Shown here: one piece after another, positions 10,817 through 20,279 of the stretch
Layout: the number at the start of each line of letters is the position of its first letter
Position numbering within the stretch: the first letter of the stretch is position 1
Assembly (NCBI RefSeq): GCF_017589465.1
Contig: NZ_JAELYA010000001.1
Coordinates: forward strand, 558,001-622,000
From: Pseudomonas schmalbachii
Lineage (GTDB): Bacteria > Pseudomonadota > Gammaproteobacteria > Pseudomonadales > Pseudomonadaceae
Direction of reading: 5' to 3'
Length of the DNA: 64,000 nt
The notes under the pieces: generated by a model
The model's database searches: none
Told to the model about the DNA's origin: nothing
Seen by the model: the letters and a program-made list of their open reading frames with translations, nothing else
Translations under genes and position numbers: made by a program

Positions 10817-12382
10817 TCAGTTGTTGGCCGGAGTGGCGCCCTGCAGCTTCATCAGCGCCTGCTTCAACGCCAGGCTCTGGTAGTTGATGCCGGCCGCGTT
10901 GAGGCTGACGCCGGGCTGGAACGGGTACTGCGGAATGGTCGCCATGAACTTCTGGATTTCCGCCTGCACCGGCACGAACAGCCACATCTGGTCGCCCATC
11001 CAGCGGGTGAACATGCTGGATTCGCGGCGCGCGGTTTCGAACGGGTCGGCCTTGAGGTTGGTGATCATCGGCCAGTTGGTGACCTTGCGGCTGCCGCTGC
11101 CGATGCTGCCTTCGTTCTCGGCGAAGCTGATCTTCCAGTCCTTCCAGCGCAGCGCGTTGAGATCGCCGGCCTGACCGAAATAGAAGTACTCCTCGCGCGG
11201 GCTGTCCTTGGCTTCACCCTTGAAGAACGGCAGGAAGTTGTAGCCATCCAGATGCACCTTGAACTGCTTGCCGTTGAGCTGCGCGCCCTTGGCCATGTCG
11301 GCGACCAGGGTGTTGTCGCCCGCGGCGGCGGCCAGGGTCGGCATCCAGTCGTTGTGCGCGATCAGGTTGTTGTAGTGACTGCCCGGCTTGAGCACGCCCG
11401 GCCACTTCACCAACAGCGGCACGCGGTGGCCGCCCTCGTTGCTGCTGCCCTTTTCGCCGTAGAACGGCGAGCTTGCGCCATCCGGCCAGGTGGCCTTCTG
11501 CGCACCGTTGTCGGTGGTGTAGACAATGATGGTGTTGTCGGCGATGCCGAGGTCGTCGAGCTTCTTCAGCAACTGGCCGACGTGGTCGTCGTGTTCCAGC
11601 ATGCCGTCCGGATACAGGCCGATGCCGCTGCGCCCTTCGGAGCCTTTCTTCAGGTGCGTCCAGACGTGCATGCGGGTGCTGTTGAACCAGATGAAGAAGG
11701 GTTTGTCGGCCTTGTGCGCCTTGTCGATGAAGTTCTCGGTGGCCTGCACCAGTTCGTCATCGATGGTTTCCATGCGCTTGCGGGTCAGCGGGCCGGTGTC
11801 CTCGATCCTGCCGTCTGCGTAGGAGTGGATCACGCCACGCGGACCGTATTTCTTCCGGAATTCCGGGTCTTTCGGGTAGTAGTAGGTCTCGGGCTCCTCC
11901 TCGGCATTCATGTGGTAGAGGTTGCCGAAGAATTCGTCGAAGCCGTGATTGGTCGGCAGGTGCTTGTCACGATCACCCAGGTGGTTCTTGCCGAACTGGC
12001 CGGTGGTGTAGCCCTGCTGCTTCATCGCGTCGCCGATGGTCGGCGCCCAGTCCGGGATACCGTGCTCGGAACCGGGCATGCCGATGGTCAGCAGTCCGGT
12101 ACGGAACGGATGCTCGCCAGTAGCGAAGGCGGAACGCCCCGCAGTGCAGGACTGCTCGCCATAGGCATGGGTGAACAGCGCGCCCTCACGGGCGATACGG
12201 TCGATGTTCGGCGTCTCGTAACCCATCATCCCCTGGTTGTAGGCGCTGATGTTGTAGTAGCCGACATCATCGCCAAAGATCACCAGGATGTTCGGCTTGT
12301 CCGCCGCCTGTGCGCCGAGGGAAGCCCCCAGCATGGATGCCGCCAGGGCGAGCCTTGGCAGCCATTTTCCGAAGGGTGGCAT
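10817..12382 (-). CDS. Arylsulfatase-type sulfatase, exported
   Basis: 521 residues. N-terminal signal peptide (hydrophobic LALAASMLGASLGAQA, cleavage before ADKPN). Metal site start ILVIFGDDVG and the formylglycine motif CTAGRSAFATG (Cys79, the accepted C-x-A-x-R form); His and Lys residues of the active site follow (GKNHLGD). Start at 12382 rather than 12394, because GGAG lies 6 bp upstream of the second ATG. Likely periplasmic hydrolysis of a sulfate ester; needs a formylglycine-generating enzyme encoded elsewhere. The operon context suggests the sulfated substrate, or its sulfated form, enters the CoA-dependent pathway. Confidence 0.88.
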   Translation of the reverse strand: MPPFGKWLPRLALAASMLGASLGAQAADKPNILVIFGDDVGYYNISAYNQGMMGYETPNIDRIAREGALFTHAYGEQSCTAGRSAFATGEHPFRTGLLTIGMPGSEHGIPDWAPTIGDAMKQQGYTTGQFGKNHLGDRDKHLPTNHGFDEFFGNLYHMNAEEEPETYYYPKDPEFRKKYGPRGVIHSYADGRIEDTGPLTRKRMETIDDELVQATENFIDKAHKADKPFFIWFNSTRMHVWTHLKKGSEGRSGIGLYPDGMLEHDDHVGQLLKKLDDLGIADNTIIVYTTDNGAQKATWPDGASSPFYGEKGSSNEGGHRVPLLVKWPGVLKPGSHYNNLIAHNDWMPTLAAAAGDNTLVADMAKGAQLNGKQFKVHLDGYNFLPFFKGEAKDSPREEYFYFGQAGDLNALRWKDWKISFAENEGSIGSGSRKVTNWPMITNLKADPFETARRESSMFTRWMGDQMWLFVPVQAEIQKFMATIPQYPFQPGVSLNAAGINYQSLALKQALMKLQGATPANN

Positions 12383-12427
12383 GTCGTTCTCCATTGTTGT
12401 GTTTGTTGGGAGTTGGCGCGCTGTTGT

Positions 12428-13018
12428 TCAGCCGCCGACCGCGATCAGCCGTTCGCTGCCGCGCCATTCACTGACCCGCCGCGCCGCATCGCCCTCGGGG
12501 TGGTAGGCGTGGCAGCTGCCGATGACCCAATGCCTGGGCATCTTGAAATCGGGATCGGCCAGGGCGCGCTGGCGTATGCGCTTCTGCAGGATGGGCGCCA
12601 TGGTCTGGATCACCGTGGTGGCCATCGGGCCGAGCAGTTCGGTGAGGTGCGTGCAGCCTTCGACTCCGCCGACCAGTTCGGCCACGTGCTTCTTGAAGCC
12701 GGAGCCGATGCGCAGGCCCTTGAGGGCGGCGTAGGCCTCGTTGACGCTGGCACAGACGGGTGTCGGTGCCTCTTCGGTGACCGCCTCGATATGCTGGATC
12801 ACCATGCGCTCGTCGACCGTCATGCGGATGACCATCTGGTGCAGCACGCCGCCGGCCGGCACGGTGCCGTAGACGAATTCGGTGTCGATGCCCTTGGTGT
12901 CGACCAGGTGCCCTTCGAAATCGAACATCCCGTCGCTGCGCTGGTAGCCGGTGCACAGCACCTGGCGGGTATGCAGCAGTCTGCGGGTAATCTGCCCAGC
13001 GGATTCGTGGTCGTTCAT
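12428..13018 (-). CDS. DUF2889 family protein
   Basis: 196 residues, soluble, no signal peptide. Matches the DUF2889 family as I recall it: N-terminal RRLLHTRQVLCTGYQRSDGMFDF-like region, a central acidic TVDERMVIQHIEA segment, and a Cys/His-containing HLTELLGPMATT region. Function unknown. Members are often found beside CoA-dependent degradation genes for hydrophobic compounds, and here it lies between an SDR and a sulfatase in one operon. Confidence 0.75.
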   Translation of the reverse strand: MNDHESAGQITRRLLHTRQVLCTGYQRSDGMFDFEGHLVDTKGIDTEFVYGTVPAGGVLHQMVIRMTVDERMVIQHIEAVTEEAPTPVCASVNEAYAALKGLRIGSGFKKHVAELVGGVEGCTHLTELLGPMATTVIQTMAPILQKRIRQRALADPDFKMPRHWVIGSCHAYHPEGDAARRVSEWRGSERLIAVGG

Positions 13019-13117
13019 CTTCGCCTCCTCACCATCGCTATCTGCGCCGTCCCTGGCGCCACGGGCAGAAGTCTCGTGGTTGACCGCCGCCCGTGAAATC
13101 CATCCTGTCGCCTTGAA

Positions 13118-13945
13118 TCAGACGTTGCCGATGCCGCCGCCGCAGACCAGTACCTGGCCGGAGACGTAGTCGGATTCCGGGATGCAGAACAGGTACACGG
13201 CGCCGGCCGCTTCCTCGGTGTTGCCCGGACGGCCCAGCGGGACCATGGTCTTGGACTGCTCGACGATGGCCGGGCTGATGCCGACCTTGATCTCGCGGCC
13301 TTCGATGTTGATGTAGTTCGGATCGCCCTCGACCGGCTGGGTCTGGCGGGTCTCGATGTGGCCGAAGGCGACGGCGTTGACGTTGACCTTCATGCGGCCC
13401 CATTCCTTCGCCAGGCACTTGGTCATGCCGAGCACGCCGGACTTGGCGGTGGAGTAGTTGACCTGGCCCGGGTTGCCGCCGGCGGAGGTCGAGGAGATGT
13501 TGACCACCTTGCGGTTGACCACGCGGCCTTCGGCGGCCTCTTTCTTGGCCATGGCGCTGATGATCGGCTGGGCGGCGCGCAGGATGCGGAACGGCGCGGT
13601 GATGTGGCAGTCGATGATCGCGTACCACTGCTCGTCCGACATCTTCTGGATCACGTTGTCCCAGGTGTAGCCGGCGTTGTTGACGATGATGTCGATGGTG
13701 CCGTAGCTGTCCATCGCGGTCTTGACGAAGCGGTCGGCGAAATCGACAGCGGTCACGCTGCCCACGCAGGCGACGGCTTCGCCACCGGCGGCGCGGATTT
13801 CGGCGACCACTTCCTCGGCCGGGCCGGCGTCGAGGTCGTTGACCACCAGGCGGGCGCCATCGGCGGCCAGTTTCAGGGCGACGCTGCGGCCGATGCCGCG
13901 ACCGGAGCCGGTCACCAGGGCTACTTTGCCTTCGAGCTTTTTCAT
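13118..13945 (-). CDS. Short-chain dehydrogenase (FabG/MFE-2-like)
   Basis: 275 residues, classical SDR: TGSGRGIG nucleotide motif, NNAG, catalytic Ser-Tyr-Lys (NISSTSAG, YSTAK). The order of motifs and the extended C-terminal loop resemble the dehydrogenase part of multifunctional beta-oxidation enzymes. Preceded by the two MaoC-like hydratase genes, so hydration and oxidation are probably consecutive steps. Confidence 0.9.
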   Translation of the reverse strand: MKKLEGKVALVTGSGRGIGRSVALKLAADGARLVVNDLDAGPAEEVVAEIRAAGGEAVACVGSVTAVDFADRFVKTAMDSYGTIDIIVNNAGYTWDNVIQKMSDEQWYAIIDCHITAPFRILRAAQPIISAMAKKEAAEGRVVNRKVVNISSTSAGGNPGQVNYSTAKSGVLGMTKCLAKEWGRMKVNVNAVAFGHIETRQTQPVEGDPNYINIEGREIKVGISPAIVEQSKTMVPLGRPGNTEEAAGAVYLFCIPESDYVSGQVLVCGGGIGNV

Positions 13946-13976
13946 TGTTCCGTTCCTGTTCAGATTCTTGTCATTT

Positions 13977-14032
13977 GGCGGGTTGCACCCGCCCTACGCC
14001 CGTTCATGTGTAGGGCGGGTGCAACCCGCCAG
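13977..14032. repeat. GTAGGGCGGGTG-type inverted repeat pair
   Basis: Two facing copies (TGGCGGGTTGCACCCGCCCTAC and GTAGGGCGGGTGCAACCCGCCA) between the SDR and MaoC genes, inside the operon; could act as an mRNA stabiliser or attenuator. Confidence 0.8.
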
Positions 14033-14040
14033 ACCGTGTG

Positions 14041-14463
14041 TTATCGATCCAAAGCCACCACGGCCTCGCCGGTCAGGCGCGGCTCGCCGTACTGGTTGGC
14101 GCAGAGCAGTTCGATGCGCACGCGCTTCTCGCCATCGACCTCGAATTTCTCGACGATGCGACCGCTCAGGTGCGGGATGTGGCCGAGCTGGGTGATGCCG
14201 ACGAAGCGCACCGACAGGCTGCGAATTTGCGGCTGCGGCACCCAGGCGGTGAGCAGGCGGCCGAGGTAGGCGGCCGAGAGCATGCCGTGGGCAAAGACGT
14301 CCGGATAACGCGACTTGCGGGCGAAATCGATGTCGATATGCACCTGGTTGTGATCGCCGGACGCACCGGCATACAGCGCCAGGGTGGTGCGGTCGACCGG
14401 CGGCAGGGTCAGAGGCGGAAGCTGGTCGCCGACCTGCACATCGCTGTACTGGGGAATGTTCAT
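14041..14463 (-). CDS. MaoC-like (R)-hydratase
   Basis: 140 residues, single hot-dog fold. The hydratase-2 motif is visible in ASGDHNQVHIDIDFA (Asp and His catalytic pair) and in the FAHGML segment that follows. Start at 14463 because GAGGAG lies 8 bp upstream. The gene start lies 10 bp beyond the stop of the 14474-14914 partner; the two probably form a heterodimeric enoyl-CoA hydratase, as in sterol side-chain degradation (established for such split pairs; inference here). Confidence 0.88.
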   Translation of the reverse strand: MNIPQYSDVQVGDQLPPLTLPPVDRTTLALYAGASGDHNQVHIDIDFARKSRYPDVFAHGMLSAAYLGRLLTAWVPQPQIRSLSVRFVGITQLGHIPHLSGRIVEKFEVDGEKRVRIELLCANQYGEPRLTGEAVVALDR

Positions 14464-14473
14464 GGTCGGCTCC

Positions 14474-14914
14474 TCAGCGCTGCACGGTGGACGACAACAC
14501 GTCGGCGATATGCTCGCCACGCTGGTTGGTCACGCGCGTCTCGGCGACCACGAACTGCAGCGCCCCACCCTTCTTCTCGTACACGTCGGCGACCCGCGCG
14601 TCGAAGGTCAGCACGTCGCCGGCGAAGGCCATGCGGTGGTAGGTGAAGCTCTGCTCGCCATGCAGGATGCGGCCGAGATCGAAGCCGTAGACGCCTTCGA
14701 TGATGTGGTCGGTATCGCGCCCTTCCCGCTCCAGGCAGAAGAGGAAGGTCGGCGGCATCGGCAGCGAGGGATAGCCGGCCGCGCGGGCGGCTTCCTCGTC
14801 GGTGTAGACGGGGTCGGTCTCGCCGATGGACTTGGCGAAGAAGCGCAGGCGGCCCTTTTCCAGCTCGGCGGTGGTCACGCCGAGCGAGCGCCCGATCAGA
14901 CTCTTGTCTGCCAT
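14474..14914 (-). CDS. MaoC/FAS1-like dehydratase N-terminal-type subunit
   Basis: 146 residues with the pattern of the N-terminal FAS1-like dehydratase domain: an N-terminal GRSLGVTTAELEKGRLRFF helix, then MPPTFLFCLE and a hot-dog core (LHGEQSFTYHRMAFAGD). It lacks the DxxxxH catalytic pair seen in its neighbour, as expected for the substrate-binding half of a split hydratase. Start at 14914 with AGGAA upstream; the longer frame to 15058 runs into the MITE-like element. Confidence 0.85.
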   Translation of the reverse strand: MADKSLIGRSLGVTTAELEKGRLRFFAKSIGETDPVYTDEEAARAAGYPSLPMPPTFLFCLEREGRDTDHIIEGVYGFDLGRILHGEQSFTYHRMAFAGDVLTFDARVADVYEKKGGALQFVVAETRVTNQRGEHIADVLSSTVQR

Positions 14915-14948
14915 TTCACTGGTTCCTGTAGAAAAAGATGCGCACCAT

Positions 14949-15215
14949 AGGGTCTGTTGACGTTTCGTTCCGAACCGCGTTGCTGCGTCAAATGGCGCCA
15001 GGCTAGGCGCGGGACGCAGGGAATGGTCGTTCCCTTGCCAAGTCCCGCAACGACGCATGGCGCCATTTGCCGCGCAACCCGAAGGGACGGGCCTGTTTTT
15101 GAGCGGTGCCGCGTTGCTCGTCGTTCATTTGGAATGACCAAACCACTCTCCTCGCGCCTTGCCCCGCGCAAAAACAGGCTCCGTCGCGGACGGAACTAAA
15201 CGTCAACAGACCCTA
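14949..15215. mobile_element. MITE-like element, 267 bp, with ~25-bp terminal inverted repeats
   Basis: TAGGGTCTGTTGACGTTTCGTTCCG at 14949-14973 is inverted at 15191-15215 (CGGAACTAAACGTCAACAGACCCTA) with one mismatch. Inside is a second dyad, CAAATGGCGCCA (around 14990) with TGGCGCCATTTG (around 15058). No credible ORF. Ends in TA, which could be the target duplication. It sits between the thiolase gene and the MaoC gene of one operon, and only 34 bp from the MaoC start. Confidence 0.75.
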
Positions 15216-15238
15216 GCGGGCGCGCAACCAAGGGAAAA

Positions 15239-16426
15239 TCAGCCGCGACCGAACAGGGTCACGATGCCGGCGCCACCCAGGCCGAGGTTGTGCTGCAGGG
15301 CGTGCTGCAGACCTTCGACCTGACGGGCACCCGCGCTGCCACGCAGCTGGTGGGTCAGTTCAAAGCACTGCGCGAGGCCGGTGGCGCCCAGCGGGTGGCC
15401 CTTGGACAGCAGGCCGCCGGACGGGTTGATCACCACCTGGCCGCCGTAGGTGTTGTCGCCGTCCATGACGAACTTCTCGGCACCGCCGACCGGGCAGAAG
15501 CCCAGGCCTTCGTAGGTCAGCAGTTCGTTCTGGGCGAAGCAGTCATGCAGTTCGCAGACGCGGATTTCTTCCGGGCCGACGCCAGCCTTCTCGTACACCT
15601 CGAAGGCGGCCTGGCGGGTCATGCCGACGCCGACGACGCTGATCATCGACGGCGGATCGAAGGCTTCCGGCTGGTCGGTCACCAGGGACTGGGCGAGGAT
15701 GGTCACGTCGGTACGCAGGCCGTGCTTTTTGGCGAACGCTTCGGAAACGATGATCGCCGCGGCGCCGCCGCAGGTTGGCGGGCAGGCCATCAGGCGGGTC
15801 ATCACGCCGGGGAAGATCACCTGGTCGGCCATCACGTCTTCGGTGGTGACGATCTTCTTGAACACCGACAGCGGGTTGTTGGCGGCATGGCGGCTGGCCT
15901 TGGCGCGGATCGCCGCGAAGGTCTCCATGCGGGTGCCGTACTTCTCCATGTGCTCCTTGCCGGCGCCGCCGAAGAACTTCAGCGCGTCGGGCATGCCGAT
16001 GCCTTCCGGGAAGATGCGGTCGGACGTTTCGTGACCCTTGCCGTAGGTGATCGGGCGGTCGGTCCAGTGCGCCTTCAGGGCGCCCGGCTGCATCTGCTCG
16101 AAGCCGAAGGCCAGGGCGCAATCGACGATGCCGGCTTCCACGGCCTGGCGCGCCAGGTACAGCGCGGTCGAGCCGCTGCCGCAGTTGTTGTTGACGTTGA
16201 TCACCGGGATGCCGGTCAGGCCGACTTCGTACAGCGCCGACTGGCCGCTGGTGGAATCGCCGTATACGTAGCCCGCGTAGGCCTGCTGCACGAACTTGTA
16301 GTCGATGCCGGCATCCTTCAGCGCCAGGCGGATCGCCTCGGCACCCATCTCGATGTAGGTACCGCTCTGGCCGGGTTTGGCGAACGGGATCATGCCGACG
16401 CCGGCAACGTAGGTTTTCTGCGACAT
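15239..16426 (-). CDS. Thiolase-like lipid-transfer protein (SCP-x thiolase family)
   Basis: 395 residues. Cys82 in NVNNNCGSGSTALYLAR is the likely nucleophile; HDCFAQNE and GHPLGATG carry the conserved His residues. The second C-terminal Cys of ordinary thiolases is absent (LGLGGAGIVTLF), as in the SCP-x/Ltp group, which acts on branched or sterol side-chain substrates. Start at 16426 with GGAGA upstream. First gene of the eight-gene operon. Confidence 0.87.
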   Translation of the reverse strand: MSQKTYVAGVGMIPFAKPGQSGTYIEMGAEAIRLALKDAGIDYKFVQQAYAGYVYGDSTSGQSALYEVGLTGIPVINVNNNCGSGSTALYLARQAVEAGIVDCALAFGFEQMQPGALKAHWTDRPITYGKGHETSDRIFPEGIGMPDALKFFGGAGKEHMEKYGTRMETFAAIRAKASRHAANNPLSVFKKIVTTEDVMADQVIFPGVMTRLMACPPTCGGAAAIIVSEAFAKKHGLRTDVTILAQSLVTDQPEAFDPPSMISVVGVGMTRQAAFEVYEKAGVGPEEIRVCELHDCFAQNELLTYEGLGFCPVGGAEKFVMDGDNTYGGQVVINPSGGLLSKGHPLGATGLAQCFELTHQLRGSAGARQVEGLQHALQHNLGLGGAGIVTLFGRG

Positions 16427-16858
16427 CACTTTCTCCATGGTCGGTTGACAGGGCTGCGGCCGTCCCGCTCCGCGCAGGGCGATCGACACAACTCATGGAT
16501 TCATGGTTACGCAGCGCGGCGGACCGGACATCCCCCTACCCCGGACCAACCTCCCCCTCCCGTCGAGGGGGGAGGCGGCACTCGCGCACCGCCAGCCGGC
16601 CCGCGAGCCCGCCCCCTGCGCATGACTTTTCCCTGGCGCCACAAAAGCCCCCTTGCACACCCCCCACCTCACGGGGGGGAAAGTCGCGGGGGGTCGAGGG
16701 GAGGTGCAACAGACGCGCCGGGTACAGGATTGGCCGCGGTTAACAAAACAACAACAAGTCCATCGTTTGCGGGGCCTGGACATTTCCCTGCCACGGCCAC
16801 TGGCCGCGAATGCCGGCTGGACTGCCAGCCGATCCACCACACGTAACCGGAGCGTCGA
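16427..16858. other. 432-bp divergent intergenic region
   Basis: Separates the thiolase-like gene from the divergent DUF1302 gene, so it should hold both promoters. The middle (about 16540-16715) is a C/G-rich imperfect palindrome resembling the CCCTCTCC repeat family. No gene seen. Confidence 0.6.
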
Positions 16859-18790
16859 ATGACAACAACAAGAAAGTACGGAGCCTTCCAGCCGCAACTG
16901 CTGGCCGTCGCCGTCGCCATGGGTGTGAGCGCGCAGGCTCATGCCGTCAGCTTCAATATCGGGGAGATCGAAGGACAATTCGATTCGTCGCTGTCGGTCG
17001 GCGCGAGCTGGTCGGTGCGCGGACCCGATCCCAAGTTCGTCAACGCGGCCAACGTCAGCGGCCTGCGCGGTCAGTCGGCTACTCGTACCGCGGACGACAA
17101 CCGGCAGAATTTCAAGAAGGGCGAAACCTTCTCGAAGATCTTCAAGGGCGTGCACGACCTCGAACTGAAGTACGGCGACAGCGGCGCCTTCGTGCGCGGC
17201 AAGTACTGGTACGACTTCGAACTGAAGGACGAGCACCGCAACTTCTACGACATCGACGACAGCGGCCGCGACCGCGCGGCGAAGTCCTCCGGCGCCCAGT
17301 TCCTCGACGCCTTCGTCTACCACAACTACAACCTCGGCGACCTGCCGGGCAACGTGCGCCTGGGCAAGCAGGTGGTGAGCTGGGGCGAGAGCACCTTCAT
17401 CCAGAACAGCATCAACTCTATCAACCCCACCGACGTCGCCGCCCTGCGCCGCCCGGGCGCCGAGGTGAAGGAAGGGCTGATCCCGGTGAACATGTTCTAC
17501 ATGTCCCAGGCGCTGACCGAGAACCTCACCGCCGAGGGCTTCTACCAGATCGAGTGGGACAAGACCGTGGTCGACAACTGCGGCACCTTCTTCGGTTCCG
17601 ATCCGCTGCCCCAGGGCTGCAACGACCGCCTGGTATTCGCCGGGCCGGACCTGGCGCCGGGCGAGGCGGCCAATACCGCGACCGCCGCGCAAATCCTTGG
17701 CGGCACGGTGCGCGACGACGTCTACATGCCGCGCCTGAAGGACAACGACGCCAAGGACAGCGGCCAGTTCGGCGTCGCCCTGCGCTGGTTCGTGCCGGAA
17801 CTGAACGACACCGAGTTCGGCGCCTATGCGATGAACTACCACAGCCGCAACCCGTACCTGAGCTTCCAGCAGACCACCGTACCCTCGATCACCGCCGGCC
17901 AGATCGGCGCCCTGCGCACCCAGCTCGCCGCCGCCGGCCGCACGCCGGCGCAGATCGCCACCGCGGTCCAGGTCGCCGCCGCCCAGCGCCAGTTCGACCA
18001 GGTCCGCGCCGCGCGCTACTTCGTCGACTATCCGGAAGACATCCGTCTCTACGGCCTGAGCTTTCAGACCAACGTGGGCGGCACCTCGCTGGGTGGCGAA
18101 GTCAGCTACCGGCCGAACATGCCGCTGCAGATCAACACCGCCGACCTCAACCTGGCGGCCCTGCACGCGACCGATCCGGCCAACTTCACCACCGTCACCT
18201 CACCGGTCTTCACCTCCGGCCAGACCGCCCAGGCGCTGGGTGGCGATCTGCCGGGCTACAAGCGCATGCCGGTATTCCAGGCGCAGATGACCGCCACCAA
18301 GAGCTTCATGCAGGTGCTCGGCGGCGACCGCCTGACCCTCATCGGCGAGGTGGGCTACAACCGCATCAACGGTCTGGGCAGCTCCGACGGCACCGACGTG
18401 CGCTTCGGCCGCAGCCCGGTATTCGGCGCCGGCGAGTTCCCCGGCGGGCAGAACGCGCGGGTCTGCGCCACTACGACCAACCCGCAGCAGGAGTGCAACA
18501 GCCACGGCTTCTACACCACCGACTCCTGGGGCTACCGCGTCCGCGGGCGCATGGAATATCCGAACGTGTTCGCCGGCGTGAACCTCGCGCCGAGCATCGC
18601 CTGGTCCCATGACGTGGACGGCTGGGGCCCGAACTTCGAGGAAGGCTCGAAGGCCGTCAGCGTGGGCGTGGATGCCGACTACCAGAACACCTACACCGCC
18701 AGCCTGAGTTACACCGACTTCTTCGGCGGCCACTTCAACACCCAGACCGATCGCGACTACGTCGCGCTCAGCTTCGGCGTGAACTTCTGA
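16859..18790 (+). CDS. DUF1302 outer-membrane protein
   Basis: 643 residues. Signal peptide LLAVAVAMGVSAQAHA followed by VSFNIGEIEGQFDSSLSVGA, then alternating beta-strand-like sequence to a C-terminal aromatic end (YVALSFGVNF), typical of an outer-membrane barrel. DUF1302 family. Start supported by GGAG 6 bp upstream. Paired with the DUF1329 gene 23 bp downstream. The pair is recurrent in gene clusters for steroids and other hydrophobic substrates; a role in uptake across the outer membrane is likely but unproved. Confidence 0.88.
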   Translation: MTTTRKYGAFQPQLLAVAVAMGVSAQAHAVSFNIGEIEGQFDSSLSVGASWSVRGPDPKFVNAANVSGLRGQSATRTADDNRQNFKKGETFSKIFKGVHDLELKYGDSGAFVRGKYWYDFELKDEHRNFYDIDDSGRDRAAKSSGAQFLDAFVYHNYNLGDLPGNVRLGKQVVSWGESTFIQNSINSINPTDVAALRRPGAEVKEGLIPVNMFYMSQALTENLTAEGFYQIEWDKTVVDNCGTFFGSDPLPQGCNDRLVFAGPDLAPGEAANTATAAQILGGTVRDDVYMPRLKDNDAKDSGQFGVALRWFVPELNDTEFGAYAMNYHSRNPYLSFQQTTVPSITAGQIGALRTQLAAAGRTPAQIATAVQVAAAQRQFDQVRAARYFVDYPEDIRLYGLSFQTNVGGTSLGGEVSYRPNMPLQINTADLNLAALHATDPANFTTVTSPVFTSGQTAQALGGDLPGYKRMPVFQAQMTATKSFMQVLGGDRLTLIGEVGYNRINGLGSSDGTDVRFGRSPVFGAGEFPGGQNARVCATTTNPQQECNSHGFYTTDSWGYRVRGRMEYPNVFAGVNLAPSIAWSHDVDGWGPNFEEGSKAVSVGVDADYQNTYTASLSYTDFFGGHFNTQTDRDYVALSFGVNF

Positions 18791-18813
18791 TCCACCTGGC
18801 AGAGGAACCAAGC

Positions 18814-20184
18814 ATGAAATCCATCTCTGTACTGAAATCCGGCGCCCTGGCGCTGTCTCTGCTGGCCACCGGAGTCATGGCCGCCGTCTCCCCGCAGGAA
18901 GCGGCCCAGCTGGGCACCACCCTCACCCCGCTCGGCGCGGAAAAGGCCGGCAACGCCGACGGCAGCATTCCGGAATGGACCGGCGGCCTCAAACCCGGCG
19001 CCGCGCCGGTGGACGGCAAGGGCTTCCTGGGCGATCCGTTCGCCGGCGAGAAGCCGCTGTTCGTCATCACCAAGGACAATGTCGATCAATACAAAAGCAA
19101 GCTGACCCCCGGCCAGCAGGCGATGTTCAAGCGCTATCCGGACAGCTACAAGATTCCGGTCTACCCGAGCCACCGCACCGCGTCCGCACCGCAGAACATC
19201 TACGATGCGGCGAAGAAGAGCGCCGTGACCGTGGAACTGGCCAATGGCGGCAACTCCCTGGCCAACTTCACCGACACCCGCTACTACGCCTTCCCGATTC
19301 CGAAGAGCGGCGTCGAGGTGTACTGGAACCACATCACCCGCTACCGCGGCGCCAACCTGCAGCGCTTCACCGCGCAGGCCGCACCGCAGACCGACGGTTC
19401 CTACGCCGTGGTCAAGGCCACCGACCAGAACAGCTTCCCGCAGTTCATGGACGGCGTGGACCCGGCCGAAGCGAAGAACGTGCTGTTCTACTACATCTTC
19501 GCAGTGACCGGCCCGGCCCGCCTGGCCGGCACCGTGGCGATGGCCCACGAGACCATCGACCAGGTCGCCGAACCGCGCAAATCGTGGATCTACAACGCCG
19601 GCCAGCGCCGCGTACGCCGCGCCCCGGAACTGGCCTACGACGCTCCCGGCCAGGCTTCCGACGGCATGCGCACCTCCGACAACGCCGACATGATGAACGG
19701 CGCCCCGGACCGCTACGACTGGAAACTGATCGGCAAGCAGGAGCTGTACATCCCGTACAACAACTACAAGCTGCAGTCGCCGAGCGTGAAGTACGACGAC
19801 ATCATCAAGAAGGGCCACATCAACCAGGACCTGACCCGCTACGAACTGCACCGCGTGTGGCACGTGCAGGCCACCCTGAAGGCCGGCGAGCGGCACATCT
19901 ACGCCAAGCGCGACATGTACTTCGACGAGGACACCTGGCAGATCGTCGAAGTTGACCACTACGACGGCCGCGGCCAGCTGTGGCGGGTCGGCGAGAACTT
20001 CACCTACAGCAACTACGAGCAGAACCTGAGCGCTCCGGCCGCCCAGTCCTTCTACGACCTGATCGCCGGCCGCTACATCGTCGCGGCGATGAGCAACGAG
20101 GAGAAACACGCCCCGCAATTCGGCATGCGCACCAAGATGGCCGACTTCACCCCGGCGGCACTGCGGAATGCGGGGGTTCGCTGA
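18814..20184 (+). CDS. DUF1329 periplasmic protein
   Basis: 456 residues with an N-terminal signal peptide (SGALALSLLATGVMA). DUF1329 family, with a predicted LolA/LppX-like half-barrel fold that can hold a lipid. Ribosome site AGAGGAACC. Partner of the DUF1302 barrel gene, with a terminator after it. Likely shuttles a hydrophobic ligand between membranes; the ligand is not known. Confidence 0.88.
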   Translation: MKSISVLKSGALALSLLATGVMAAVSPQEAAQLGTTLTPLGAEKAGNADGSIPEWTGGLKPGAAPVDGKGFLGDPFAGEKPLFVITKDNVDQYKSKLTPGQQAMFKRYPDSYKIPVYPSHRTASAPQNIYDAAKKSAVTVELANGGNSLANFTDTRYYAFPIPKSGVEVYWNHITRYRGANLQRFTAQAAPQTDGSYAVVKATDQNSFPQFMDGVDPAEAKNVLFYYIFAVTGPARLAGTVAMAHETIDQVAEPRKSWIYNAGQRRVRRAPELAYDAPGQASDGMRTSDNADMMNGAPDRYDWKLIGKQELYIPYNNYKLQSPSVKYDDIIKKGHINQDLTRYELHRVWHVQATLKAGERHIYAKRDMYFDEDTWQIVEVDHYDGRGQLWRVGENFTYSNYEQNLSAPAAQSFYDLIAGRYIVAAMSNEEKHAPQFGMRTKMADFTPAALRNAGVR

Positions 20185-20213
20185 TAGCTGATCCAGCTCC
20201 AACGCCTTGAATG

Positions 20214-20240
20214 ACGCCCCGCCTTGCGGGGCGTTTCTTT
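20214..20240 (+). terminator. Rho-independent terminator
   Basis: ACGCCCCGC-CTT-GCGGGGCGT stem then TTCTTTTT, 29 bp after the DUF1329 stop. Confidence 0.9.
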
Positions 20241-20279
20241 TTCCGTAGGAGCAACTGTCTTGCATGGCCGCGAGGCTAC

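Noticed and set aside
16777..16792. Possible sigma-54 promoter TGGACATTTCCCTGCC upstream of the DUF1302 gene
   Set aside because: The GG-N10-GC spacing fits, but the rest of the consensus is poor and no sigma-54 activator is seen nearby.
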